This document shows, piece after piece, positions 37,136 to 45,354 of a stretch of DNA of 64,000 bases. The DNA is from Sporichthyaceae bacterium (GTDB taxonomy: Bacteria > Actinomycetota > Actinomycetes > Sporichthyales > Sporichthyaceae): NCBI GenBank assembly GCA_036493475.1, contig DASXPS010000118.1, positions 1-64,000 on the forward strand, written 5' to 3'. Both the position numbers and the translations under genes were made by a program. The notes under the pieces were generated by a model. The model worked only from the letters and a program-made list of their open reading frames with translations. It was not told where the DNA came from and ran no database searches. Numbering within the stretch: the first letter of the stretch is position 1; the number at the start of each line of letters is the position of its first letter.

Positions 37136-38500
37136 TCAGGCCATGCCCTGCAACCGTCGGGCCACCCGGGCATGCCCGGTCAGGGCATCGGGCAAGCCGG
37201 GGTCGGTGGGTCGCCCGTCGCGCACCAGCACCCGCCCGGCGACCACGGTGTGCCGCGCCAGGGACGGTCCGCAGCGCAGCCAGGCCTCCACCGGGTCGCT
37301 GTGCGCGCCGGCGAAGAGCGGGCCCGTCTGGTCCCAGACCACCAGGTCGCCGGCCGAACCCGGCGACAGCTCCCCCAACACCCCGGCTCGCCCCAGGCAC
37401 GCCGCCCCGCCGCGGGTTGCCATGTCCAACACGTCGCGGGCGCTCATCCCGGTGGGTCCACCACGTTGCCGGCCGAGCAACATCGCGGTGCGCGCCTCCA
37501 ACCACAGCGACGACGCGTCGTTGGATGACGATCCGTCACATCCCAGTCCCACCGGAGATCCGGCGGCGCGCAGATCGCGCGCCGGACAGATTCCCCCGCC
37601 ACCCAGGATCATGTTCGAGCTCGGGCAGTGCGCCACACCCACCCCGGCAGCACCCAGCCGGTGTACCTCCACCCCGGACGGGTGCACGCAGTGTGCCACC
37701 CAGCTACGCGGGCCGGCCCAGCCCAGATCCTCGAAATGTTCCACCGGGCTACGGCCGAACCGGGCCCGGCAGTACGCGTCGTCGTCGGGGTCCTCGGCCA
37801 GGTGCGTGTGCAGCCGGACGTCCAACCGCTCGGCCAGTTCGGCGGTGGCGCGCATCAGCTCCGGGTGCACGTTGAACGGGGCGCACGGCGCCAATGCCAT
37901 CTGCACCATCGCGTGCGGGTCCGGATCGTGATGGCGGCGCACCAGCCGCTCGCTGTCGGCCAGCACCTCCTCGTCGTCCTGCACCAGCTCCGGTGGCGCC
38001 AGCCCGTCCTCGGCGGTGGACAGGGTCATCGAGCCCCGGGTGGCGTGCAGTCGCACCCCCGTCGCCCGGGCTGCTTCCACCTGTGCGGTCCACAGATCGC
38101 CCGCACCCCGCGGCGCGATGTACAGGTGGTCACTGGTGGTGGTCACTCCGCCCATGGCGAGTTCCACCAGGCCGACTCGGGTGGCCAAATAGGACGCCTC
38201 GGTGTCGATGCCCGCCCACAACGGGTACAGCCGTTGCAACCAGCCGAACAGGGTGCGGTTCAGCGCGGGTGCGAATGCCCGAGTGAGGTTCTGGAACAGA
38301 TGGTGATGGGTGTTCACCAACCCGGGCGTGACCAAACAACCGTCGGCATCGATGACTTCCGCGGCGTTCGGCAACGGGTCCCCCGCCCCGCCCAGCGCGG
38401 CCACCCGACCGTCGCGGATCGCCACCCAGCCATCGGAAAACTCCTGTCCGGCAGCGTCGCAGGTGGCCAACAGCGCGGCCCGGTGCACCAGCAGATCCAC
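37136..38500 (-). CDS. 8-oxoguanine deaminase-like amidohydrolase
   Basis: A 454-residue metal-dependent deaminase of the amidohydrolase superfamily (COG0402). Metal and catalytic residues are visible: NTHHHLFQNLTRA, RLHTHLAED, VAHCVHPSG and GLGCDGSSSNDAS. The NTHHHxxQxLTRA string and the length fit 8-oxoguanine or related purine deaminases, which act on oxidised guanine from nucleic-acid turnover; an s-triazine or guanine deaminase is possible. It lies alone on the minus strand. Confidence 0.85.
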   Translation of the reverse strand: MDLLVHRAALLATCDAAGQEFSDGWVAIRDGRVAALGGAGDPLPNAAEVIDADGCLVTPGLVNTHHHLFQNLTRAFAPALNRTLFGWLQRLYPLWAGIDTEASYLATRVGLVELAMGGVTTTSDHLYIAPRGAGDLWTAQVEAARATGVRLHATRGSMTLSTAEDGLAPPELVQDDEEVLADSERLVRRHHDPDPHAMVQMALAPCAPFNVHPELMRATAELAERLDVRLHTHLAEDPDDDAYCRARFGRSPVEHFEDLGWAGPRSWVAHCVHPSGVEVHRLGAAGVGVAHCPSSNMILGGGGICPARDLRAAGSPVGLGCDGSSSNDASSLWLEARTAMLLGRQRGGPTGMSARDVLDMATRGGAACLGRAGVLGELSPGSAGDLVVWDQTGPLFAGAHSDPVEAWLRCGPSLARHTVVAGRVLVRDGRPTDPGLPDALTGHARVARRLQGMA

Positions 38501-38707
38501 GCGCCGACGCTAGTGGGCGGAGCCTCCCGAACGGCCCGCAAGGTGCCAGACGATCTTGACCCAATTCGGTACGAAGCCGTACTCGTCCCAAACGGGATGA
38601 CTCTTAGTGTTGCCATTGTCGCGTTGGGTGATTTGGCACCGAATGCGCTGCACCACTGAACATCTGGCTGGGGGAACCGCACAAGTGAACAACCCGGGGT
38701 GGGGGAA

Positions 38708-40276
38708 ATGAACCGCAAGACTGTCGTGATCAACACGAGCCTGGCGCTGGTGCTGCTTGCCGCCGCTGTAGGGGCTGTTATGCAGATCGACAACCCATCG
38801 GCACCGAAGCCGGTTGAGCAGACCGCTGTGGTCACTCAGGGACCGGTGTCGACCACGGTGACCACCACCGGCAACATGGACACGCCGCACACGGTGGGTC
38901 TGCCGTTCTCCGGTCAACCGGGCATCGTCAAGGCGCTCTACACCAAGATCGGCGACGAGGTGAAGGGCGGCGACAAGCTCGCCGCCGTGGACGATCGCGC
39001 CGCCAACGCCCAGTACCAGCACGCACTGGCCCAGCTGCAGCAGGCGCAGGGTCAGCTCGTGACTGCCCAGAGCCCGGAATCCGGCGCGGACTTCGAGCTC
39101 GACCAGGCGAACATCGGCGCCTCCATCCAGGACCTGGCGAACGCCCAGCAGGCCGTGCAGCACGCCCGCCAGACACTGGCCCAGGACACGGTCGAGCAGA
39201 ACCGCTTGGTGCGCGCCGCGGAACGCAACGTCACCCGTACCGCGACCGCGAGTGCCTCGCGGGCGCGGGAAGCCGTCACCTCGACCACCGACCAGCCGGC
39301 GCCCACTACGACGCACAGCAACAGCCTCACCCGCAACCGGTCGCGTGCGCGGCAGATCGAGGCCACGTCGTCGACCAGTGCGGTCGCTCAGGCAACCACG
39401 ACGCGAAACTCCACGTTGCTGACCGACACGCAGGCCGTCAAGCGGCTGAAGAACGAGGCCACGCTGGCCGCGCGCAACCTCTCGGTGGCGCGCGCCCAGG
39501 CGGCGGCGAACGCCGAGGGCAAGCCCGGCGAGGTCGAGACGGCCAGGGGGCAGGTTGCCGATGCGTTGGCGACCGTGAAGGACGCAAAGGACTCGTTGGC
39601 CGACACCGTGCTGCGCGCGCCGTTCGCGGGCAAGGTCGTGGACATCGCCGGTGGCGTCGGGGAAACCCCGGTCGGTGCCGTGCGTGGTACCGCCGCGGCC
39701 TCGGCCTCGCCCAACGGCCCCGGCGCGGTGGAGAACCGCAAGCCGGCCACCCAGTCCGGCTTCATCATCCTGGCCGACCTGACCCACAAGTACGTCACCG
39801 CGCAGGTCGACGAGGCCGACGTGGGCAAGATCCAGCCGGGGCAGCCCGCGAACGTCACGTTCCCGGCCACCGGCGCCAAGGTCAACGGCACCGTGGAGAA
39901 GGTCTACGAGCAGGAAATCGTGATCAACAACGTCGTCGAGTACAACGTCGACATCCTGCTCAACGACGTCGGCCCGACGATCAAGCTCGGTCAATCCGCC
40001 ACGGTTCAGATCGTCACAGCGGCCCAGCAGAACGTACTGTCGGTACCTAACCAGGCGATTATTCACGCCGGGGATCAGAGCATTCTGCAGGTGCGACGTG
40101 GGACGCAGCTCATGAAGATTCCGGTCAAGGTCGGGCTGGTCGGCGACACCAGTACCGAGGTCTCCTCTCCGCTGCTCAAGGCCGGCGACGTGGTTGTGCT
40201 GCCGTCCGCGGGTGGCGGCGGCGGTGGCGGCGGCGGCAAGCGCGGCGGCAGCAGCGGGAAGATCGGCTTGAAGTGA
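38708..40276 (+). CDS. MacA-like membrane-fusion (HlyD family) protein
   Basis: A 522-residue adaptor. A transmembrane anchor at the N-terminus (~5-27) leads to a lipoyl-like half, a long Ala/Gln/Thr-rich helical hairpin (~95-280), a second lipoyl half (ADTVLRAPFAGKVVDIAGGVGE) and the beta-barrel (VTAQVDEADVGKIQPGQ). The C-terminus is a Gly-run plus a basic tail (GGGGGGGGGKRGG). Such proteins couple an ABC permease to extrusion across the envelope. The stop overlaps the ATPase gene start (GTGA). ATG at 38708 was chosen; a GTG at 38699 is possible. Confidence 0.85.
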   Translation: MNRKTVVINTSLALVLLAAAVGAVMQIDNPSAPKPVEQTAVVTQGPVSTTVTTTGNMDTPHTVGLPFSGQPGIVKALYTKIGDEVKGGDKLAAVDDRAANAQYQHALAQLQQAQGQLVTAQSPESGADFELDQANIGASIQDLANAQQAVQHARQTLAQDTVEQNRLVRAAERNVTRTATASASRAREAVTSTTDQPAPTTTHSNSLTRNRSRARQIEATSSTSAVAQATTTRNSTLLTDTQAVKRLKNEATLAARNLSVARAQAAANAEGKPGEVETARGQVADALATVKDAKDSLADTVLRAPFAGKVVDIAGGVGETPVGAVRGTAAASASPNGPGAVENRKPATQSGFIILADLTHKYVTAQVDEADVGKIQPGQPANVTFPATGAKVNGTVEKVYEQEIVINNVVEYNVDILLNDVGPTIKLGQSATVQIVTAAQQNVLSVPNQAIIHAGDQSILQVRRGTQLMKIPVKVGLVGDTSTEVSSPLLKAGDVVVLPSAGGGGGGGGGKRGGSSGKIGLK

Positions 40277-40998
40277 CCTCAAACGCCCGACGCCCGGCCA
40301 TCGCCCTCGAACGCATCCGTAAGACCTACGGCGAGGGCGAGACCGCCGTGCACGCGATTGCCTACGTGGACCTGACCGTGCACGTCGGGGAGTACGTGGC
40401 GATCATGGGCGCGTCCGGGTCGGGCAAGTCCACGCTGATGAACATCGTCGGCTGCCTGGACGCACCGACGGCGGGGCGCTATCTACTCGACGGCATGGAC
40501 GTGCGCCGGCTGGACGACTACCAGCTGTCCACGGTGCGCAACCGCAAGATCGGTTTCATCTTCCAGAGCTTCAATCTGATTCCACGTACCACTGCGTTGA
40601 GCAACGTCGAACTGCCGTTGGTCTACGCGGGCCTGGACCGCCGAACGCGGCGCCGGCGGGCATTGGAGGCACTCGACCGGGTCGGGCTGAGTGACCGTCA
40701 TCATCACCTGCCCTCGGAACTGTCGGGTGGTCAGCAACAGCGTGTCGCGGTGGCCCGGGCCATCGTCACCGACCCGGTGCTGCTGCTCGCCGACGAACCG
40801 ACCGGCGCGTTGGACTCGCACAGCACCGCGGAAGTGCTCGACCTCTTCGACGAGTTGTCCTTCGCCGGACGCACCATCATGGTGATCACGCACGAGGCCG
40901 ACGTCGGCGCCCGCGCCCAGCGGGTGACCCGGATGCGGGACGGCCGGATCATTTCCGATCTGCCGAATCCGCCCAGGGCCGTAGCGGGTGTCTCATGA
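40273..40998 (+). CDS. MacB-type ABC transporter ATPase
   Basis: A 241-residue ATPase of the LolD/MacB/FtsE branch. Walker A is GASGSGKST, the Q-loop FIFQSFNLIPR, the signature LSGGQQQR, Walker B VLLLADEPTG, the D-loop ALDS and the switch His VITHEADV. The GTG start overlaps the adaptor stop and the last codons overlap the permease start (ATGA). It powers the permease below. In the MacB branch this drives mechanical transmission rather than transport through the membrane. Confidence 0.95.
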   Translation: MTSNARRPAIALERIRKTYGEGETAVHAIAYVDLTVHVGEYVAIMGASGSGKSTLMNIVGCLDAPTAGRYLLDGMDVRRLDDYQLSTVRNRKIGFIFQSFNLIPRTTALSNVELPLVYAGLDRRTRRRRALEALDRVGLSDRHHHLPSELSGGQQQRVAVARAIVTDPVLLLADEPTGALDSHSTAEVLDLFDELSFAGRTIMVITHEADVGARAQRVTRMRDGRIISDLPNPPRAVAGVS

Positions 40999-42290
40999 GG
41001 TTCGCCGAGAGCATTCGCTTTGCCCTGCACGGGATCGTGGCGAACAAGATGCGCTCCTTGCTCACCATGCTCGGCATTTTGATCGGCGTGGCATCAGTGA
41101 TCACGCTCGTCGCGGTGGGCACCGGATCCTCCCGCGACGTGCAGACGTCGATCAGTCGACTCGGCTCGAACACGCTGTTCGTTTTGCCGCTGCAGGAGGG
41201 TGGCGGCGGTAGCGGCCGCGGCATCGCGGCGCAGGTGCGCCGACTGCTCGGCATCAAGGCCCCGCCGGTGAACGGCACCCAGGTCCGCAGCGCGGAATTG
41301 ACCTTCGAGGATGCGGAGTCGTTGAAGGATCCGATCAACGCGCCGCACGTGAAGAACGTCGCGCCGGGTGTGCTCATGCAGCGGGTGGAGGCCACGCACG
41401 GCACCTCCTCGCACACCGTGAACCTGCTGATCGGCACCAAGCCGGTGTTCCTCGGCATCGACAACTCCACCATCACCTGCGGCCCGGGCTTCACCGACGA
41501 GGACTACGACGCGCACAAGCACCTGGCACTACTGGGCACCTCGGTGGCACAGGACCTGGCCAGTGGCGACGTGTGCGCCCTGAACGGCGAGCAGATCCGG
41601 ATCAACGGCCAGGCGTTCATCGTGGCCGGCATTCTCAACTCCAAGGGCTACAGCGGTCAGCAGGACCTGGACGACCGCATCCTCGCCCCCGGTACCGCGG
41701 TGCAGGACGCGCTGTACGGCTACAACCCGCCGGGCGCCGGACCGATCAGCGGTATCGCGGTGGAGGCCACCTCCGGGGCGGACACCAAGGCCGCGCAGTC
41801 CGAGGTCACCGCGATCATGATGGCGCGTCACCACGTGAACCTGCTCAGCGCCGACTTCATCGTGTTCAACTCCTCCGCTGTGCTCGACGTGTCCGGATCC
41901 GCGAACCACACGCTGACCATCCTGCTCGCGGCCGTCGCCGGCATCTCGCTGCTCGTCGGCGGCATCGGCGTCATGAACATCATGTTGGTCTCGGTCACCG
42001 AGCGAACCCGCGAGATCGGCATTCGTAAAGCCATCGGCGCCGGACGCATGGACATCATCGGGCAGTTCCTCGGCGAGGCCGTGATCCTGAGCATGGTCGG
42101 CGGGGTGCTCGGTGTGCTCTGCGGATTCGCGGCCGCCCATTTCAAGATCGCCGGCGTGGAGCCGGTGGTCGCGCCGTACTCGGTCTACCTGGCCCTGGCC
42201 GTGTCGCTGTTCACCGGCCTGTTCTTCGGTCTGTACCCCGCCAGCCGCGCCGCGGACCTGCGGCCCATCGACGCGCTGCGCTACGAGTGA
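40995..42290 (+). CDS. MacB/FtsX-type ABC permease
   Basis: A 431-residue permease. One helix (~18-42; MLGILIGVASVITLVAVG), a large extracytoplasmic domain (~43-295) and three C-terminal helices (LLAAVAGISLLVGGIGVMNIML, then MVGGVLGVLCGFAAAH, then LALAVSLFTGLFFGLYP), the MacB topology. The conserved TERTREIGIRKAIGA loop is the coupling helix. With the adaptor and ATPase it forms a tripartite-like exporter without an outer-membrane channel, as expected in an actinobacterium. The stop is followed by the DUF5666 gene after 13 bases. Confidence 0.93.
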   Translation: MRFAESIRFALHGIVANKMRSLLTMLGILIGVASVITLVAVGTGSSRDVQTSISRLGSNTLFVLPLQEGGGGSGRGIAAQVRRLLGIKAPPVNGTQVRSAELTFEDAESLKDPINAPHVKNVAPGVLMQRVEATHGTSSHTVNLLIGTKPVFLGIDNSTITCGPGFTDEDYDAHKHLALLGTSVAQDLASGDVCALNGEQIRINGQAFIVAGILNSKGYSGQQDLDDRILAPGTAVQDALYGYNPPGAGPISGIAVEATSGADTKAAQSEVTAIMMARHHVNLLSADFIVFNSSAVLDVSGSANHTLTILLAAVAGISLLVGGIGVMNIMLVSVTERTREIGIRKAIGAGRMDIIGQFLGEAVILSMVGGVLGVLCGFAAAHFKIAGVEPVVAPYSVYLALAVSLFTGLFFGLYPASRAADLRPIDALRYE

Positions 42291-42303
42291 GGGAGTGGAG
42301 TCG

Positions 42304-43008
42304 GTGAACGATCAGCCCGAGGCCGAGAACAGCGGGGTCGAGCCGCGTCCCGGGGCGGAGCAGCCCGCGGCGGAGGTCCCGCCAATGGACGCCCCCATGG
42401 AGCACCCGCCGACGGAGCTCCCGCCGATGGAACACCCGTCGGCGGCGTACCCGTCGACGGAGTATCCGCCGATGGAGCCGCCCGCTGCCCCGAGCTACCC
42501 CAACTACATCAACCCGGACGCGGGCATGTTGCCGCCGGACGAGGATCCCGACGACATCCCGCTGCCCAAGGGCCGCTCGCCGGCCTCCACCCGTTACCTC
42601 GGGGTCGCCGTGCTGCTCGCGATGGCCTTCGGCGGTGGGGTGGTCGCGCAGAAGCATCATGACAAGGGCTACACGCCCCCGGTCAGCGGAGCGCAGGCGG
42701 CGTTGGCCGCGGGCCTGCAGGGTGGCGCCGGCGGTGCCCCCGGTGCTCCGGCCGGCGGGGCCGGGGGCGGCGCGCCCGGCACGGTCACCTTCACGCCGAA
42801 GGTGATCGGCACCATCACCGACGTCAGCGGCACCGACATAACGGTGATGGGACCGGACGGGGTCAAGCACCTGGTGCACACCAACGCACAGACCGACGTG
42901 CTGCGCAAGGGCGCGGTCAGTGATCTCAAGCCGGGCACCGTGACAGCCGTCGACGGAGACCCCGACGACGCCGGGGTGGTCACCGCCAAGGGAATCATCG
43001 CCCAATGA
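42304..43008 (+). CDS. Membrane-anchored DUF5666-like protein
   Basis: A 234-residue protein. The first ~100 residues are acidic and Pro/Met/Glu-rich with repeated EHPP/EYPPME-like units. A single transmembrane helix (~101-120; YLGVAVLLAMAFGGGVV) follows, then a Gly/Ala linker, then a ~75-residue beta-rich domain with IGTITDVSGTDITVMGPDG, resembling DUF5666. The domain is probably outside the membrane. GTG at 42304 has GAGGGAG eight bases upstream. Its last four bases overlap an ATG at 43005 in the regulator frame, so translational coupling is likely. It may bind exporter cargo or sense it. Confidence 0.7.
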   Translation: MNDQPEAENSGVEPRPGAEQPAAEVPPMDAPMEHPPTELPPMEHPSAAYPSTEYPPMEPPAAPSYPNYINPDAGMLPPDEDPDDIPLPKGRSPASTRYLGVAVLLAMAFGGGVVAQKHHDKGYTPPVSGAQAALAAGLQGGAGGAPGAPAGGAGGGAPGTVTFTPKVIGTITDVSGTDITVMGPDGVKHLVHTNAQTDVLRKGAVSDLKPGTVTAVDGDPDDAGVVTAKGIIAQ

Positions 43009-43052
43009 CCACCCCCCACCGACCCCAACGGGGTCCCGACGGAGGAGCACCA

Positions 43053-44081
43053 ATGCGTGTCCTCGTGGCCCAGCACGACCGGGTCCTCGCCGCCCGCCTG
43101 CGGCGTGGGCTGGCCGAGCACGGCGCGTCTGTCGACATCGCGCACAACACCGCCTCGGTGGTGGCCAACGCGCGGGCCCACGCCTACGACGTGATCGTGC
43201 TGGACCAGGAACTGCAGGAGGTGCCCGGCGCCCCGATGTGCCCGCGGCTGCGGGCGGCGGTGAGCGGCACCCCGGTGCTGATGTTGGTCGGCTCGAGTGC
43301 GGACCGACCGGTTCGGGCGGGCTCCGGGGTGCAGGAGCACCTGCGCAAGCCGGTGGACGTGCCCGACCTGGTCGCCCGGGTACGTGCCATGGCGCGCCGC
43401 CACGACACCTCGACGGCCACGCTGCGTCGCTCCGCCGCCCACGCGCCGGACCGGGTGGAAACCCCGGCCCCGCCGACCACCGCGGTGCTCATCGCGGAGA
43501 ACCTGGCCATGTACGCCCAGGCGTTGACCGCCGTGCTGTCCACCGAGCCGGACCTGCGGGTGATCTCCACCGACGTCTCCGAGCCGGAGATCCTGGCCGC
43601 GGTGCGCCGCGGCGCCGTCGAGGTGCTGGTGGTGGACATCGACGGCGGCGCGCTGGACGCGGTCGCGCTGTGCCGGCGGCTGCGTCAGGAAGTCGCCACC
43701 TGCAAGGTGATCGTGCTCACCGCGAACCTGATGCCCGCCGCGACCTGCCGCACCTGGGAGGCCCAGGCGCACGGCCTGGTCAACAAGAATTCGCAGCTGC
43801 CGGTGCTGATCGAGGCGATCCGCCGGGTCGCCCGCGGGGAACGGGTGGTCGACCCGAAGCTGGCCTCGGCCGCCCGGGAGGCGGACAACGGCGGTCTGAC
43901 GCGGCGTGAGTTGGAAGTGTTGCGCCACGCCGCCGCCGGGGAATCGGTGCGGGAGATCGCGGCCCGGTTGTCCCTGTCCAGCGGGACGGTGCGCAACTAC
44001 CTGTCGCGGATCATGGACAAACTCGGCGCCCGCAACCGCATCGACGCCATCCGCATCGTGCGGGATTCAGGCCTGTTGTAG
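43053..44081 (+). CDS. Tandem-receiver LuxR-type response regulator
   Basis: A 342-residue protein with two receiver domains and one HTH. Receiver 1 (~1-118): MRVLVAQHDRV, phospho-site region DVIVLDQEL, and LRKPVDV with the conserved Lys. Receiver 2 (~140-260): VLIAENLAM, VLVVDIDGG and VNKNSQ. The C-terminal LuxR HTH reads LTRRELEVLRHAAAGESVREI. ATG at 43053 was chosen because GGAGGAG lies about six bases upstream; an in-frame ATG at 43005 overlaps the previous stop. No histidine kinase gene is in the window. It is the last gene of the exporter operon and a hairpin follows. Confidence 0.9.
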   Translation: MRVLVAQHDRVLAARLRRGLAEHGASVDIAHNTASVVANARAHAYDVIVLDQELQEVPGAPMCPRLRAAVSGTPVLMLVGSSADRPVRAGSGVQEHLRKPVDVPDLVARVRAMARRHDTSTATLRRSAAHAPDRVETPAPPTTAVLIAENLAMYAQALTAVLSTEPDLRVISTDVSEPEILAAVRRGAVEVLVVDIDGGALDAVALCRRLRQEVATCKVIVLTANLMPAATCRTWEAQAHGLVNKNSQLPVLIEAIRRVARGERVVDPKLASAAREADNGGLTRRELEVLRHAAAGESVREIAARLSLSSGTVRNYLSRIMDKLGARNRIDAIRIVRDSGLL

Positions 44082-44108
44082 CCCCACGGGGCGCGGCGGT
44101 AGCGGCGT

Positions 44109-44143
44109 CGACCTGTGGCCCGCAGCACCGGGACCACAGGTCG
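44109..44143. terminator. Bidirectional hairpin after the regulator gene
   Basis: 10-bp perfect stem CGACCTGTGG / CCACAGGTCG with a 15-base loop that may pair further. It lies between the convergent regulator and peptide genes. Confidence 0.65.
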
Positions 44144-44152
44144 GCGTCCGGC

Positions 44153-44281
44153 TCAGAACAGGCTGCAGACCGCGTGGAGCACGGTACCCAGGATATTCCC
44201 AACACCGAACAGGATCGCGCCCAGCCCGAAGAACAGGCCGTTGTACTTCGCGCTGCTGTCCAGGTCCTTGGTGAACTTCAT
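44153..44281 (-). CDS. Small hydrophobic peptide 1 (42 aa)
   Basis: A 42-residue reading frame on the minus strand. AAGGAG lies five bases before the ATG at 44281, a good site. The product starts MKFTKDLDSSAKYNGLFF and continues as a Gly/Leu/Val-rich hydrophobic stretch with one Cys near the end. It has no recognisable leader cleavage motif. A plausible promoter is at 44381-44408 and a terminator hairpin follows. It ends opposite the end of the exporter operon, which makes it a candidate cargo or signal, by inference. Confidence 0.6.
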   Translation of the reverse strand: MKFTKDLDSSAKYNGLFFGLGAILFGVGNILGTVLHAVCSLF

Positions 44282-44380
44282 ATCCGCTCCTTGATTGGTT
44301 GGATCCACCTTTCGTCGGGGCAGGCCCGTCCGACATTTCGACTCGGCCGGCGGCGGGCCCGGTGGGTCCCGACGTCGCGG

Positions 44381-44408
44381 ACCCTACCTGAACCTTGGCG
44401 TTATGCAA
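44381..44408 (-). promoter_or_regulatory. Candidate promoter for peptide 1
   Basis: On the minus strand TTGCAT (44403-44408), 16 bases, then TAGGGT (44381-44386), resembling a sigma-70-type promoter about 100 bases before the ATG. Confidence 0.4.
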
Positions 44409-44496
44409 GGAACTCCTTCGCGTTTCCCGGGAACAGGACGTTAACCTGAGGCGGAGCGGAGCCTCGAGCGTCGCGGTGTTTCATCCCGAGATGCCA

Positions 44497-44526
44497 ACGC
44501 GCCCCCGCCGGTGAGCGAGGGCGCGT
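44497..44526. terminator. Hairpin after peptide 2
   Basis: 8-bp stem ACGCGCCC / GGGCGCGT around a 14-base loop, 46 bases downstream of the peptide 2 stop on the minus strand. Confidence 0.6.
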
Positions 44527-44572
44527 CGGTCAGGCAAGCGCAGAGCGCCTCCTGGGTCGAGAGAGCAAAACG

Positions 44573-44683
44573 TTAGCCGCCCAGACCGAGCAGTCCGCCG
44601 AGCAGGCCGTTCGAGAACAAATCCACCGCGAGACCCTTGATCTGCAGGGCAAGTGCAAGACCGTCAAGACCGATATGCAACAT
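44573..44683 (-). CDS. Small hydrophobic Gly/Leu-rich peptide 2 (36 aa)
   Basis: A 36-residue reading frame. GGAG lies six bases before the ATG at 44683. The product begins MLHIGLDGLALALQIKGLAV and ends in a Gly-Leu run (GLLGGLLGLGG). It is nearly uncharged and could lie on or in membranes. Peptide 1 and peptide 2 are 290 bases apart, are not alike in sequence and each has its own hairpin. A cluster of GTGTCA hexamers lies 95-185 bases upstream (44778-44867). I know no family for it. Confidence 0.55.
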   Translation of the reverse strand: MLHIGLDGLALALQIKGLAVDLFSNGLLGGLLGLGG

Positions 44684-45348
44684 GATGAACTCCGTTTATG
44701 TCCGAACCGCTCAGGAACTGAGGATGCGTCGGGCTTACCGCGTTTCCTGTTCCTTGCGGAGCCGCCTGTGTGCTACCTGACACGAGAAGAATTGCGTTCG
44801 TGACAATGCGGCCAACAGTGTCAAGTGTCATCGTTTGAAGAAATCGCCAAGCTTTCACCCTGTGTCATCAAACAACTGCAGACAGTGATATCTACGCGGG
44901 ACTGTCGACCGGGGTCAACGCGCCGGCGGGTCGCGTCGACTCTTACGTCAATCCCCCACAAACCCAGCGGTGCCCAATTCAAGGGCCGCTGCAGCGTGGT
45001 TCTCGCGATCTAACCCACGTTAACCATTACCTCGGAAATCCTGCCCCCAGCGGCTTACCGACGGGGATGTCAATTCGCTCGGGAGGGTGGTTGGGCGCAA
45101 CGAGATTGCGGATTCCCGAAAGAGGCTCAGGATTCTGCCGATCTACGGCACCGCTCCGCGACGCAACTGATCCCAGCGCGAAATAACCCGTGCGTGATCC
45201 CGCCATTATCTATCTCGTGACGTGCTTTATATTTCCATGACGTTCATCGCGGAGAGATCATTCCGTCGCGAGTCGTTCATGATCGCCCGCGACGAGCAGT
45301 TGGGTTTACGCGGAGTTTACGTCCCGCGACGTACGGTGAAGGCGCGGT
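44684..45348. other. AT-richer intergenic region
   Basis: This 665-base stretch is visibly lower in GC than its surroundings. Frames inside it (a plus-strand frame at 44825-45013, a minus-strand frame ending at 44664, a plus-strand frame from 45222) have poor coding character and no good ribosome sites. GTGTCA-type hexamers are concentrated at 44778-44867. I see no tRNA or recognised RNA. Confidence 0.5.
44778..44867. promoter_or_regulatory. Cluster of GTGTCA hexamers
   Basis: GTGTCA occurs at 44818-44823, 44825-44830 and 44862-44867, inverted at 44778-44783 (TGACAC), with a near copy GTGACA at 44800-44805. Two copies are only seven bases apart. It may be a regulator binding array controlling peptide 2. 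Confidence 0.35.
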
Positions 45349-45354
45349 TCACCG
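45334..45354 (-). terminator. Hairpin at end of carboxylase gene
   Basis: 7-bp stem CGGTGAA / TTCACCG with a 7-base loop, overlapping the stop codon of the large carboxylase gene. Confidence 0.4.

Noticed and set aside
44825-45013. Plus-strand frame of 62 codons in the AT-richer region, also frames at 44664-44858 (minus) and 45222-45434 (plus).
   Set aside because: No convincing ribosome sites, no family, and codon composition unlike the neighbours; the last one also overlaps the end of the carboxylase gene.
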